Shown: positions 8,376 to 14,727 of the stretch, in pieces
Numbering within the stretch: position 1 is the stretch's first letter
Layout: each line of letters starts with the position of its first letter
Source of the DNA: Chryseobacterium sp.
GTDB taxonomy: Bacteria; Bacteroidota; Bacteroidia; Flavobacteriales; Weeksellaceae
DNA: 64,000 bases
Reading direction: 5' to 3'
Assembly (NCBI RefSeq): GCF_029240215.1
Contig: NZ_JARBTK010000002.1
Span: 124,001-188,000 of the forward strand
Position numbers and translations under genes: made by a program
Notes under the pieces: model-generated
Told to the model about the DNA's origin: nothing
The model's input: the letters and a program-made list of their open reading frames with translations, nothing else
The model's database searches: none

Positions 8376-9464
8376 TTAATTTTTCTTAACTAACTCTTGC
8401 ATACCATAATACTTTATCGCCTTCTCTTTAAGAGGGTTGGTACTCCATTCTTCCCATTCTCCGGTGTAAGGATTATAGCCACATTTTAAAGGCTTTGAAA
8501 TGTCTAATCCCTCTTTATTTTCATGGGTTCTTTCAGTATAAGCTCTGCAATCTGTACAAATATAACGAAACTCACAATCTTTGCAAACTTCTATTTTGTC
8601 TTTGGTAAGATTCCAATATTTTTTGAAATCTTTGTGATCTAATGCTTCTTCTAAAGTTGTGTCTTTTATATTGCCGAAGCTTTGAGACATTGAAGGACAA
8701 TTGCGAATATTACCATTAATATCAAGAGCGATTTTCCTATTAAGACAAGAATTTTTATTAAGAGATTCCGAAAAATTTTGAATATTTGGAGCAAAATAAC
8801 TCTTACAAATAGTACCGCACATGTTTCTTTTTAAAAAATCTTTTGAATAAATAATATATCCCGTGTTATTCCATCTTATTGGAGGAGTGAAATTATTTTC
8901 TTTACTGTTTAAAACATACATATAGACTATACGTGGGTTTTCTTTCAATAATCGAATTAATCTCTGCTCAGAAAGTTTAACTTCAAAACTAATTACAATC
9001 CCAATAGATGATATTATCGATGATTTATTAGTAATGGTTGTCATCAATTTAACTAAGTTTTCTAAGCCGTTTTCATAGATTATAAATTCAACATGCTTAC
9101 AATTAATTTCGTCTAATTGATTCAATATTAAATTAAAATTAAAATTGTTATTAACTTCAATTATTGCATTTGATATTTTAAAAGGGTATTCAAAGTTTTT
9201 ATTTAGATCAGGAAAAGAATTAATATTTGAATCTAAAAAAGCAAAATTATTTTTCAGAAGAAAAGTTAAATGTTTTTTGGTTTTTTTTTCTCCTACAATT
9301 CTAATTATTTCATTAACAGAAATTTTATTATATTTTATAATAAATTCGTATAAATCAATAGAAATAGGTGTATAATCATTATTTTGTAAATCACATATTA
9401 TCGCATTTTTGCTACCAATTATAGGGATACAATTTTGGTACAAAACTAACTTTTCAAAGTTCAT
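8376..9464 (-). CDS. gwsS: Grasp-with-spasm system SPASM-domain peptide maturase
   Basis: A 362-residue protein resembling the SPASM partner of grasp-with-spasm RiPP systems. The C-terminal SPASM domain (~235-345) supplies iron-sulfur cysteines (SCLNRK, NCPS, CKDCEFRYICTDC, CGYN). The N-terminal half has no CxxxCxxC radical-SAM triad, so classical SAM cleavage is not expected unless another cysteine set substitutes. It lies in the operon right after the ATP-grasp gene and a small overlapping ORF. The ATG at 9464 is preferred over the TTG one codon earlier. It overlaps the small upstream ORF by 11 bases, which suggests translational coupling. Its chemical role is inferred from the family. Confidence 0.82.
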   Translation of the reverse strand: MNFEKLVLYQNCIPIIGSKNAIICDLQNNDYTPISIDLYEFIIKYNKISVNEIIRIVGEKKTKKHLTFLLKNNFAFLDSNINSFPDLNKNFEYPFKISNAIIEVNNNFNFNLILNQLDEINCKHVEFIIYENGLENLVKLMTTITNKSSIISSIGIVISFEVKLSEQRLIRLLKENPRIVYMYVLNSKENNFTPPIRWNNTGYIIYSKDFLKRNMCGTICKSYFAPNIQNFSESLNKNSCLNRKIALDINGNIRNCPSMSQSFGNIKDTTLEEALDHKDFKKYWNLTKDKIEVCKDCEFRYICTDCRAYTERTHENKEGLDISKPLKCGYNPYTGEWEEWSTNPLKEKAIKYYGMQELVKKN

Positions 9465-9627
9465 CAAGATTTAATAATTTTGTTATGGGTTTATAAAAGC
9501 TCTGGTTTAAATAATTTTTAGTATTTATTTTTTTTATGTGTATCAACTCATTTTTAACAGGAATTTCATTTGTGTTTTTTAAAATTTTCTCGTGATTTGA
9601 AATATAAATTGATGTTTTTTTTTTCAT
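9454..9627 (-). CDS. 57-residue coupled small ORF between GwsG and GwsS
   Basis: An unannotated-size ORF (ATG 9627 to TGA 9454). Its start overlaps the stop of the ATP-grasp gene as ATGA, and its stop lies 11 bases inside the SPASM gene; this double overlap is the layout of a translationally coupled cistron. The product begins MKKKTSIYISNHEK and is Lys/Asn-rich with predicted charge strongly positive. It has no double glycine, no signal peptide and no cysteines, so it is not an obvious precursor. It fills an otherwise unexplained 156-base gap in a packed operon. It may be an accessory or recognition subunit; I recognise no family. Confidence 0.6.
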   Translation of the reverse strand: MKKKTSIYISNHEKILKNTNEIPVKNELIHIKKINTKNYLNQSFYKPITKLLNLDEL

Positions 9628-10562
9628 TCTATGTTATTTAAAAATAAATCTTGAGCAATAATTTTTTCAATATAATAATTACAATTTTTTGATAACCAAT
9701 CGAATTGTCCTTGTGGATTATTTTCTAAGAATATATATTCATTATCATTATTCACAATGACATCCACTGAACCCGTATTAATATTTTTCAATTTAAAAAA
9801 ATGTTTAATTTTTTTTTCAATTTCATCGGGTAACTTATATGGAACATATCTATTAGGCTTTTTTTCATCATAATTTCGATAATCTAAAATAGTTTTTTTA
9901 TTTTGCTGTGAAAATATAGCCATAGAAAAAATTAAATCTTTGTATACAAATATTCTAATTTCATATTTTTTCTTAATGCATTCTTGGTATAATCCAAAGG
10001 AATTAAGCTCAGCTAATGATATTATATCTTTCTTTTTAACTAAAAAAGTATTCTTGCCAAAAATTTGATACTCCTTAGTTGTTACTTCTAAAGGATATTT
10101 TATACATTTTGTAATAATTTTTTTTTTACATTCATTATAAAATGAAATAATCTCATTTTTACAATTTGAAATCAATGTTTTAGGAATGATGAAGCCTATT
10201 TCTTTAGCCAAAAAAAGATCTATTATTTTATTATGTTGTTCTTCTTCATTGTATTCTCCAACATAATTATTCCCGTTTTGATTTTTCGATATATATTCAA
10301 TTGATTTTATGACAGGATTTTCCTCTTTAATTAAATAATCATAAAATATCTCATTCTTGTGTTCATTAGATAAAGTATTAATTCTTCCCCGTCTATGATA
10401 AGTATTTTCAAAAGGAAGTACTGTTTTTTCATTACTTAAATATATTGTTACGGATGTTAACTCTTCTATATTATGCCTTAAAAAAGTAGCATTAAAACCT
10501 ACTAAAAATTCTGCGATATTGTTTGAAGATACATCATCATCGGTAGAAATTAGTTTAATCAT
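9624..10562 (-). CDS. gwsG: Grasp-with-spasm system ATP-grasp peptide maturase
   Basis: A 312-residue ATP-grasp ligase of the grasp-with-spasm family. The N-terminus (MIKLISTDDDVSSNNIAEFL) and the C-terminal metal/ATP site LENNPQGQFDW (residues 279-289) fit this family and the related graspetide ligases, which join Asp/Glu side chains to Ser/Thr or Lys side chains. Substrates should be the D/T-rich precursors at 10663, 11918 and 12138 in the same operon. It ends in an ATGA overlap with the 57-residue ORF. A hairpin at 10592-10616 lies between it and the nearest precursor and may lower enzyme expression relative to substrate. Confidence 0.88.
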   Translation of the reverse strand: MIKLISTDDDVSSNNIAEFLVGFNATFLRHNIEELTSVTIYLSNEKTVLPFENTYHRRGRINTLSNEHKNEIFYDYLIKEENPVIKSIEYISKNQNGNNYVGEYNEEEQHNKIIDLFLAKEIGFIIPKTLISNCKNEIISFYNECKKKIITKCIKYPLEVTTKEYQIFGKNTFLVKKKDIISLAELNSFGLYQECIKKKYEIRIFVYKDLIFSMAIFSQQNKKTILDYRNYDEKKPNRYVPYKLPDEIEKKIKHFFKLKNINTGSVDVIVNNDNEYIFLENNPQGQFDWLSKNCNYYIEKIIAQDLFLNNIE

Positions 10563-10591
10563 GTTATAAAATTAATTCAGTATAAAATTTT

Positions 10592-10616
10592 ATGGCTGCC
10601 TAAAATTGACAGCCAT
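10592..10616 (-). promoter_or_regulatory. Hairpin after precursor gene, before gwsG
   Basis: Stem ATGGCTG / CAGCCAT with an 11-base loop. On the minus strand it is followed by AAAATTTTAT, so it may act as a leaky terminator between precursor 10663-10854 and the enzymes. Confidence 0.55.
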
Positions 10617-10662
10617 GCAATATGTAAATTTTTCAAAAATTGAATTTACTTAGAAATCAATT

Positions 10663-10854
10663 TTATTCTATCGTCATTGTTGATGTAAATTTTTCTCCTT
10701 GATTATATACTCCATTACCATCTGCGTCATCAAACGAATCATTATGAGTGACAGTGCATCCGTCGGCTGTCTTATACTTTGACAGTGTGCTAATGATTTT
10801 TCCTCCAAATATTTTTTTCATATCTAGAGATTTTAAAATTTTCTTTTTTTTCAT
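10663..10854 (-). CDS. Grasp-with-spasm precursor peptide 1
   Basis: A 63-residue peptide. The leader MKKKKILKSLDMKKIFGG ends in a double glycine at 17-18. The core is rich in Ser, Thr, Asp and Asn, with one Cys (33). Residues 43-54, DADGNGVYNQGE, match the 12-position EF-hand calcium loop (D1, D3, N5, G6, E12). The core ends TSTMTIE, with Thr/Ser near an acidic residue as expected for ATP-grasp side-chain crosslinks. It lies next to gwsG. The two sister precursors share the leader KIFGGK/KLFGGK and the same loop. Confidence 0.82.
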   Translation of the reverse strand: MKKKKILKSLDMKKIFGGKIISTLSKYKTADGCTVTHNDSFDDADGNGVYNQGEKFTSTMTIE

Positions 10855-10917
10855 AATTATTCTATTTTATTTATAAATATTATTGGTATATCGAATGAGT
10901 GATATTTTATGGAAATA

Positions 10918-11856
10918 TTACATTTTAATTTTTTCCATGATTTTTTGTTCAAACTCTTTATAAGTAAGAGTGTAATTTTCTGGTAATGTTTCACCGTAAA
11001 TGAAATACTCATAATATAATGGAGGAAGTCCCACTTGACTTCTATAAAAATCTATCTTATTAATATCTTCTATCGGATAAAATTGATATGGTTTTTGCGT
11101 GCCATATTTTTGTTTTTTATCAAATACAGAAGTTACTACATCCTCAAAAGGTGTAAAAAAAGAAGGTTCAACATTTCCAACTGCTATTTCTTTTTCTAAA
11201 AGAGGTTTAAAAAAATTCCAGAAAGGATCATTTTGCTTAAAAGAAAGCCTATGATGCCATAAAATTAACCAAGAATTCTTCTGATAACCTAGAGATTTAG
11301 AGATTTCAATTAATCTAGCTGCATTTATAGAATCTGTTTTGTCAGTCACATTTTCTTTGAAATCCAAATATTGTTGATTTTTTGATCCAGAATGATATTG
11401 ATCCAAGTTTCGAACAAATTGATCGTGCGTTTTTAACTCTTCAATTTCAAAATAATTTTGAATATTATGAATATTTGAAAATGATTTTGCATAAAGATTT
11501 TCATAATCTTTAATAACTCTTAAGTAATTTTTGTTGGAAATATATTTTTTTAATTTGTCATGTGTTTTTAAATATTCGAGAGGTGTTCTGTAAAATAAAA
11601 TAGACTTCTCTAATAAAACAGATGCTTTCTTATCTTCTCCTAATTCAAAAGCACAAAATGCTGCATCTAATAAGAAATCGGGGTTATCTGTTAATTTGTT
11701 TTCAAAAGATTTTTCAAAACAAAGCAAAGCTTTATTGTATTGCTTATTTTTTAAAAAGACTTCTGCTGCATAAATATAATTATATGAATCAGAAAGTTTT
11801 TGAGCAACAAAAAGATTACTAAAGGTAAGAGATATTATAATAAAAATATTCTTCAT
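10918..11856 (-). CDS. Secreted TPR/DUF6624 protein of the gws operon
   Basis: A 312-residue protein with a signal peptide (MKNIFIIISLTFSNLFVAQ). Residues ~25-110 hold TPR-like helices (AAEVFLKNKQYNKALLCFEK). The C-terminal half has the DUF6624 pattern (SLGYQKNSWLILWHH, then a QKYGTQKPY block). It acts outside the inner membrane, probably in the periplasm. It lies between precursor genes of the same strand, so a role in handling, sensing or immunity to the exported product is plausible. The family has no biochemical function that I know. A hairpin separates it from the precursor upstream. Confidence 0.75.
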   Translation of the reverse strand: MKNIFIIISLTFSNLFVAQKLSDSYNYIYAAEVFLKNKQYNKALLCFEKSFENKLTDNPDFLLDAAFCAFELGEDKKASVLLEKSILFYRTPLEYLKTHDKLKKYISNKNYLRVIKDYENLYAKSFSNIHNIQNYFEIEELKTHDQFVRNLDQYHSGSKNQQYLDFKENVTDKTDSINAARLIEISKSLGYQKNSWLILWHHRLSFKQNDPFWNFFKPLLEKEIAVGNVEPSFFTPFEDVVTSVFDKKQKYGTQKPYQFYPIEDINKIDFYRSQVGLPPLYYEYFIYGETLPENYTLTYKEFEQKIMEKIKM

Positions 11857-11870
11857 ATCGTATATTAAAA

Positions 11871-11899
11871 TTTACTGCTCCAATATATGGAACAGTAAA
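11871..11899 (-). promoter_or_regulatory. Hairpin after precursor gene 2
   Basis: Stem TTTACTG / CAGTAAA extended by TCCA/TGGA with one mismatch. On the minus strand it is followed by TTTTAAT. It lies between precursor 11918-12118 and the DUF6624 gene and is likely a partial terminator. Confidence 0.55.
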
Positions 11900-11917
11900 T
11901 TATTTTAATAATAAATT

Positions 11918-12118
11918 TTATTTACAAACAGTCGAAACTGTTGATGTTCCAGACTCATTATTATCTCTAATCCCATTGTTGTTTTTGTCATCAAAAGAAT
12001 CAGTTTGTGTAGTAGTACACGTAGTATTATCACAAGTTGATGTAGTTTTACCTCCGGTCGTTACTTCTTTACCACCGAAAATTTTAGATAATGATCTTTT
12101 TTCAAGAATTTTTTTCAT
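11918..12118 (-). CDS. Grasp-with-spasm precursor peptide 2
   Basis: A 66-residue peptide with leader MKKILEKRSLSKIFGG (double glycine at 15-16). The core has a threonine-rich part (TTGGKTTSTCDNTTCTTT) with two cysteines at 29 and 34, and a third Cys near the end. Residues 44-55, DKNNNGIRDNNE, fit the EF-hand loop spacing (D1, N3, N5, G6, E12). The tail SGTSTVSTVCK again offers Thr/Ser acceptors. It lies 19 bases downstream of precursor 3 on the same mRNA. It is probably modified by the ATP-grasp/SPASM pair and exported by the C39-ABC protein. Confidence 0.82.
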   Translation of the reverse strand: MKKILEKRSLSKIFGGKEVTTGGKTTSTCDNTTCTTTQTDSFDDKNNNGIRDNNESGTSTVSTVCK

Positions 12119-12137
12119 AAGAATAATTTTTTAAAGG

Positions 12138-12341
12138 TTATGGACACACGATAGTCATTGTTTCGGTATGAGATTCACCACAATCTAACTTACCATTACC
12201 GTTATTGTCCTGATAAGTATCCGTAACTTGTGATGTACATCCTGTTGAAGAATCAGTTACTTTTCTACCGCTTGTTGCGACTTCTTTACCCCCAAATAGT
12301 TTACTCATCTCATTTGGTTTAAGAATTTTTTTTACTTTCAT
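12138..12341 (-). CDS. Grasp-with-spasm precursor peptide 3 (first gene of operon)
   Basis: A 67-residue peptide starting at the ATG at 12341 (MKVKKILKPNEMSKLFGGKE). An upstream in-frame ATG would give a 22-residue extension with no leader logic and is rejected. Double glycine is at 17-18. The core has cysteines at 35, 54 and 66, an EF-hand-like loop at 45-56 (DNNGNGKLDCGE) and a Thr/Glu tail (SHTETMTIVCP). It is the promoter-proximal gene of the minus-strand RiPP operon, with a ~100-base leader that carries the covarying hairpin at 12375-12393. Confidence 0.82.
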   Translation of the reverse strand: MKVKKILKPNEMSKLFGGKEVATSGRKVTDSSTGCTSQVTDTYQDNNGNGKLDCGESHTETMTIVCP

Positions 12342-12374
12342 AATTAAAAAAATAAAATTTAAATATTTATTTTT

Positions 12375-12393
12375 TGCCATACAATCCCTGGCA
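12375..12393 (-). promoter_or_regulatory. Covarying 5' leader hairpin, copy 1
   Basis: Stem TGCCA / TGGCA around the 9-base loop GGGATTGTA (minus strand), between the probable promoter (12449-12456) and the precursor ATG at 12341. The copy at 23824-23842 has stem TGTCA / TGACA and the same loop, so the second-base change is compensated. Both are preceded by TATGTG-NN-CAGT-N-CA. Confidence 0.6.
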
Positions 12394-12448
12394 TGGGTTT
12401 TTAACAATTAACAATCTTCTATATATAATTTTGTACTGCGCACATACT

Positions 12449-12456
12449 CAAAAATA
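12449..12456 (-). promoter_or_regulatory. -7 box of the gws operon
   Basis: TATTTTTG on the minus strand fits TAnnTTTG. It lies 108 bases upstream of precursor 3 and about 65 bases downstream of the palindrome at 12520-12565. Confidence 0.55.
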
Positions 12457-12519
12457 AATGGTTTTGTTTTTTGTTGAAGCAAATATGCATTAAGATTCCA
12501 TAATTAAACAAACAAATAC

Positions 12520-12565
12520 TTTATATATTTATGAATTTATATATATAAATTCATAAATATATAAA
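12520..12565. promoter_or_regulatory. 46-bp perfect palindrome, candidate operator
   Basis: A perfect inverted repeat centred at 12542/12543, made only of A/T apart from one G and one C. Each arm contains ATGAATTTAT. The same sequence block, inverted, forms the 20-bp palindrome at 14449-14468. The site lies between the stop of the AraC/TPR regulator and the promoter of the gws operon. It could also act as a hairpin ending the regulator transcript, but there is no U run. Confidence 0.5.
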
Positions 12566-12582
12566 TTGCAAAATATTGGCTT

Positions 12583-14325
12583 TTAAGGGTTTGTTTCTTT
12601 TTTTTGAAAAGTTGTTTCTACTTTTTCAATTTCTTTCAAATAAATACTAAGAGGGGTTCCAGTTCTTTTTTTGAAAGCCAAAGTAAATGCTTGTTCATTA
12701 TTATATCCTAGCTCTTCTGCAATAAAAGGTATTTTATACGAACGAAATTTTTTGTCTTTAGCTAATCTGCTAATAGCATAATCTATTCGCAGATCATTGA
12801 GATAAACATTGAAGTTTTTTTCTTTATGAGTATTGATAATCTCTGACAGATAATTGGAGTTGGTTTTTATTCTTTTTGCTAGTGTGGTTAATGTTATTCC
12901 TTTCTTTAAAAAATGTTCCTTGGTTTCAAAAAGATTTAATTCTTTAAGAATCGTCTCTGCTACATCTTCGGCAATAACTCTGTTAGTCCTATCTTTTAGA
13001 TTATCTCCTGAAGTTATATTCTCAGAATTTTCCACTTTGTTTTCACTATGATTATTAGCTATAGATTGAAGCAAATCATGTGCAATTTTTTTATGTCGCT
13101 TTTCAGCTTTTTTAGAACGATAATATAGCAGAATTAACAGAGATAAACTCAATAGTAAAAATCCTATGAACATATAAGAAATCGTTTTCTTATTTTCAAT
13201 TTCACGGATTATATTTTCTTTTTCTTGCAGAAGTTTAGGCGCATCATACCTTCTAGGTAATTCTCGTGATATGTATCTAAATTTAGAATCAAGTTCCTTG
13301 TAAACAGTCAAAAAACGGTCAATATAATATAGTTGTTTTTCTTTATTATTTTTCTCTTTGTAATAATCAATCAGATAAGGATAGACTTCTTTAAGCTCAG
13401 GAAATATATTATTTGTTTTTTGTATATGGAAATCAATTTTTGTGAAACAATCAATTGCTTTTTCAGTTTCTTGTAATCCCGAATAGGACTGTCCTAAATA
13501 CAAAAGAGCATAATTTAAATTTAAATCATTTGGTTGAGTTGAAAAATAATTTTTGCTTTTATTTAAATTATCAATAGCAATTTGATAATTTTTCGACTTT
13601 AGGTTATATAAGCCAAAAAGGGATAAATATTGATTATATCTGTCTATTTCTCCTCTTTTAGACGTACTATTTAATCCTTCATGAATCAGTTTCAAGGAAG
13701 GTTGTAGCTTGTTTATGTCTAATAAAGTATTTGCTAGATTTAACCTTATATGCTCATGTTCATTATCATCTAGAAAATCGCCATTATCATAATAATATTG
13801 CAATACTTTAACTGCTTCTGCATGCTTACCTATGTAATTATTGAGATATGCTAAATAAATTTCTGCGATAGCAATATGCCTTTTATTTTTATTTTTTTTT
13901 GCATATTTTAAAGCATTGATAAAATTGTTGAGTGCTAGCTTTTCATTGTCAGAATCATAATACAATCTTCCTTTCAACAAATAAATTCTAGTAGGATAAC
14001 TGTCCTCTTGTGAATTTCTCTTAATAAATTCTAAGCTATCAATATATTTTAATGACATTGAAAGAGTTCTGTTATAGTGCATTAATACATATCCTTCAGC
14101 TATATAATTTTGCTTTTTTGCTTTTTTTGCTTTTTCAAGATAGTATTGAGCTATCAATTTAGATTCATTAATCTTATTACTCCCTTTAAAATTATAAAAT
14201 TTATTTTCAAGTTCTGAATAATTGTATATAGATAAAGTATCACCAAAGATTTTATGCTTTTGAGCACATATCATACTATACCATGAACAGCATAGAAATA
14301 ATAAAAAGGAATATTTAATTTTCAT
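12583..14325 (-). CDS. Membrane TPR/AraC-type transcription regulator
   Basis: A 580-residue hybrid regulator. A signal peptide-like start (MKIKYSFLLFLCCSWYSMIC) is followed by ~330 residues of TPR helices outside the membrane. One membrane helix follows (~375-397, ISYMFIGFLLLSLSLLILLY), then a cytoplasmic C-terminal AraC HTH pair (~470-565: LTTLAKRIKTNSNYLSEII, IPFIAEELGYNNEQAFTLAF). Such proteins sense an external cue and bind DNA directly from the membrane. It lies between the gws operon and the lanthipeptide operon, with related palindromes on both sides, so it probably controls both. It is transcribed on the minus strand from its own promoter. Confidence 0.85.
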   Translation of the reverse strand: MKIKYSFLLFLCCSWYSMICAQKHKIFGDTLSIYNYSELENKFYNFKGSNKINESKLIAQYYLEKAKKAKKQNYIAEGYVLMHYNRTLSMSLKYIDSLEFIKRNSQEDSYPTRIYLLKGRLYYDSDNEKLALNNFINALKYAKKNKNKRHIAIAEIYLAYLNNYIGKHAEAVKVLQYYYDNGDFLDDNEHEHIRLNLANTLLDINKLQPSLKLIHEGLNSTSKRGEIDRYNQYLSLFGLYNLKSKNYQIAIDNLNKSKNYFSTQPNDLNLNYALLYLGQSYSGLQETEKAIDCFTKIDFHIQKTNNIFPELKEVYPYLIDYYKEKNNKEKQLYYIDRFLTVYKELDSKFRYISRELPRRYDAPKLLQEKENIIREIENKKTISYMFIGFLLLSLSLLILLYYRSKKAEKRHKKIAHDLLQSIANNHSENKVENSENITSGDNLKDRTNRVIAEDVAETILKELNLFETKEHFLKKGITLTTLAKRIKTNSNYLSEIINTHKEKNFNVYLNDLRIDYAISRLAKDKKFRSYKIPFIAEELGYNNEQAFTLAFKKRTGTPLSIYLKEIEKVETTFQKKETNP

Positions 14326-14448
14326 CCGTTTGTCTAATAACTTTACAAAAATATTATAAATTTCAATAATTCTTTTAAGTAAAGGATTATAATTTAATTC
14401 TCACTAATTTTATTTGTAATTTATTAATCTGCATAGTTTTATACTATC

Positions 14449-14468
14449 TATAAATTCATGAATTTATA
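14449..14468. promoter_or_regulatory. 20-bp palindrome in the lanthipeptide promoter
   Basis: TATAAATTCATGAATTTATA, a perfect inverted repeat. It ends 13 bases before the -7 box at 14482, so it covers the -33 region. It shares ATAAATTCAT/ATGAATTTAT with the 46-bp palindrome at 12520-12565. Binding by the neighbouring AraC/TPR regulator is inferred. Confidence 0.55.
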
Positions 14469-14481
14469 AATTATAATTTTT

Positions 14482-14489
14482 TATATTTG
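14482..14489 (+). promoter_or_regulatory. -7 box of the lanthipeptide operon
   Basis: TATATTTG, a perfect TAnnTTTG match, 43 bases before the precursor ATG at 14533. Confidence 0.65.
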
Positions 14490-14532
14490 AGAAAATATAC
14501 ATTTATTTGTGAACAATTTTAAATTTTTACAA

Positions 14533-14721
14533 ATGAAAAAACAAGAAAAAGTTAAAAAGTTATCACTTAAAAAACTACAAATCACTAAAATTAATGATCT
14601 TAGTAAAATTTATGGAGGAACTAGAAACGGAGGATTAGAAAATGGTGATGGTGGTGATGGTGGCGATTGTAAGTTTCCAGAAAATGCCAGCAAAGTGAAA
14701 GACGACAGTCTACATATATAA
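14533..14721 (+). CDS. Class I lanthipeptide-like precursor peptide
   Basis: A 62-residue precursor; the ATG at 14533 is chosen over the GTG at 14509. The leader has the Bacteroidota class I lanthipeptide pattern (KKLSLKKLQITKINDLSKIY) and ends in GG at 28-29. The core is unusual: a Gly/Asp stretch (GLENGDGGDGGDCKFPEN) followed by ASKVKDDSLHI. It has a single Cys (46), one Thr (30) and two Ser (53, 59), so at most one thioether ring plus dehydro residues. It is followed 6 bases later by a prolyl oligopeptidase and then the split LanB enzymes. Assignment rests on leader type and context. Confidence 0.75.
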   Translation: MKKQEKVKKLSLKKLQITKINDLSKIYGGTRNGGLENGDGGDGGDCKFPENASKVKDDSLHI

Positions 14722-14727
14722 AATAGC

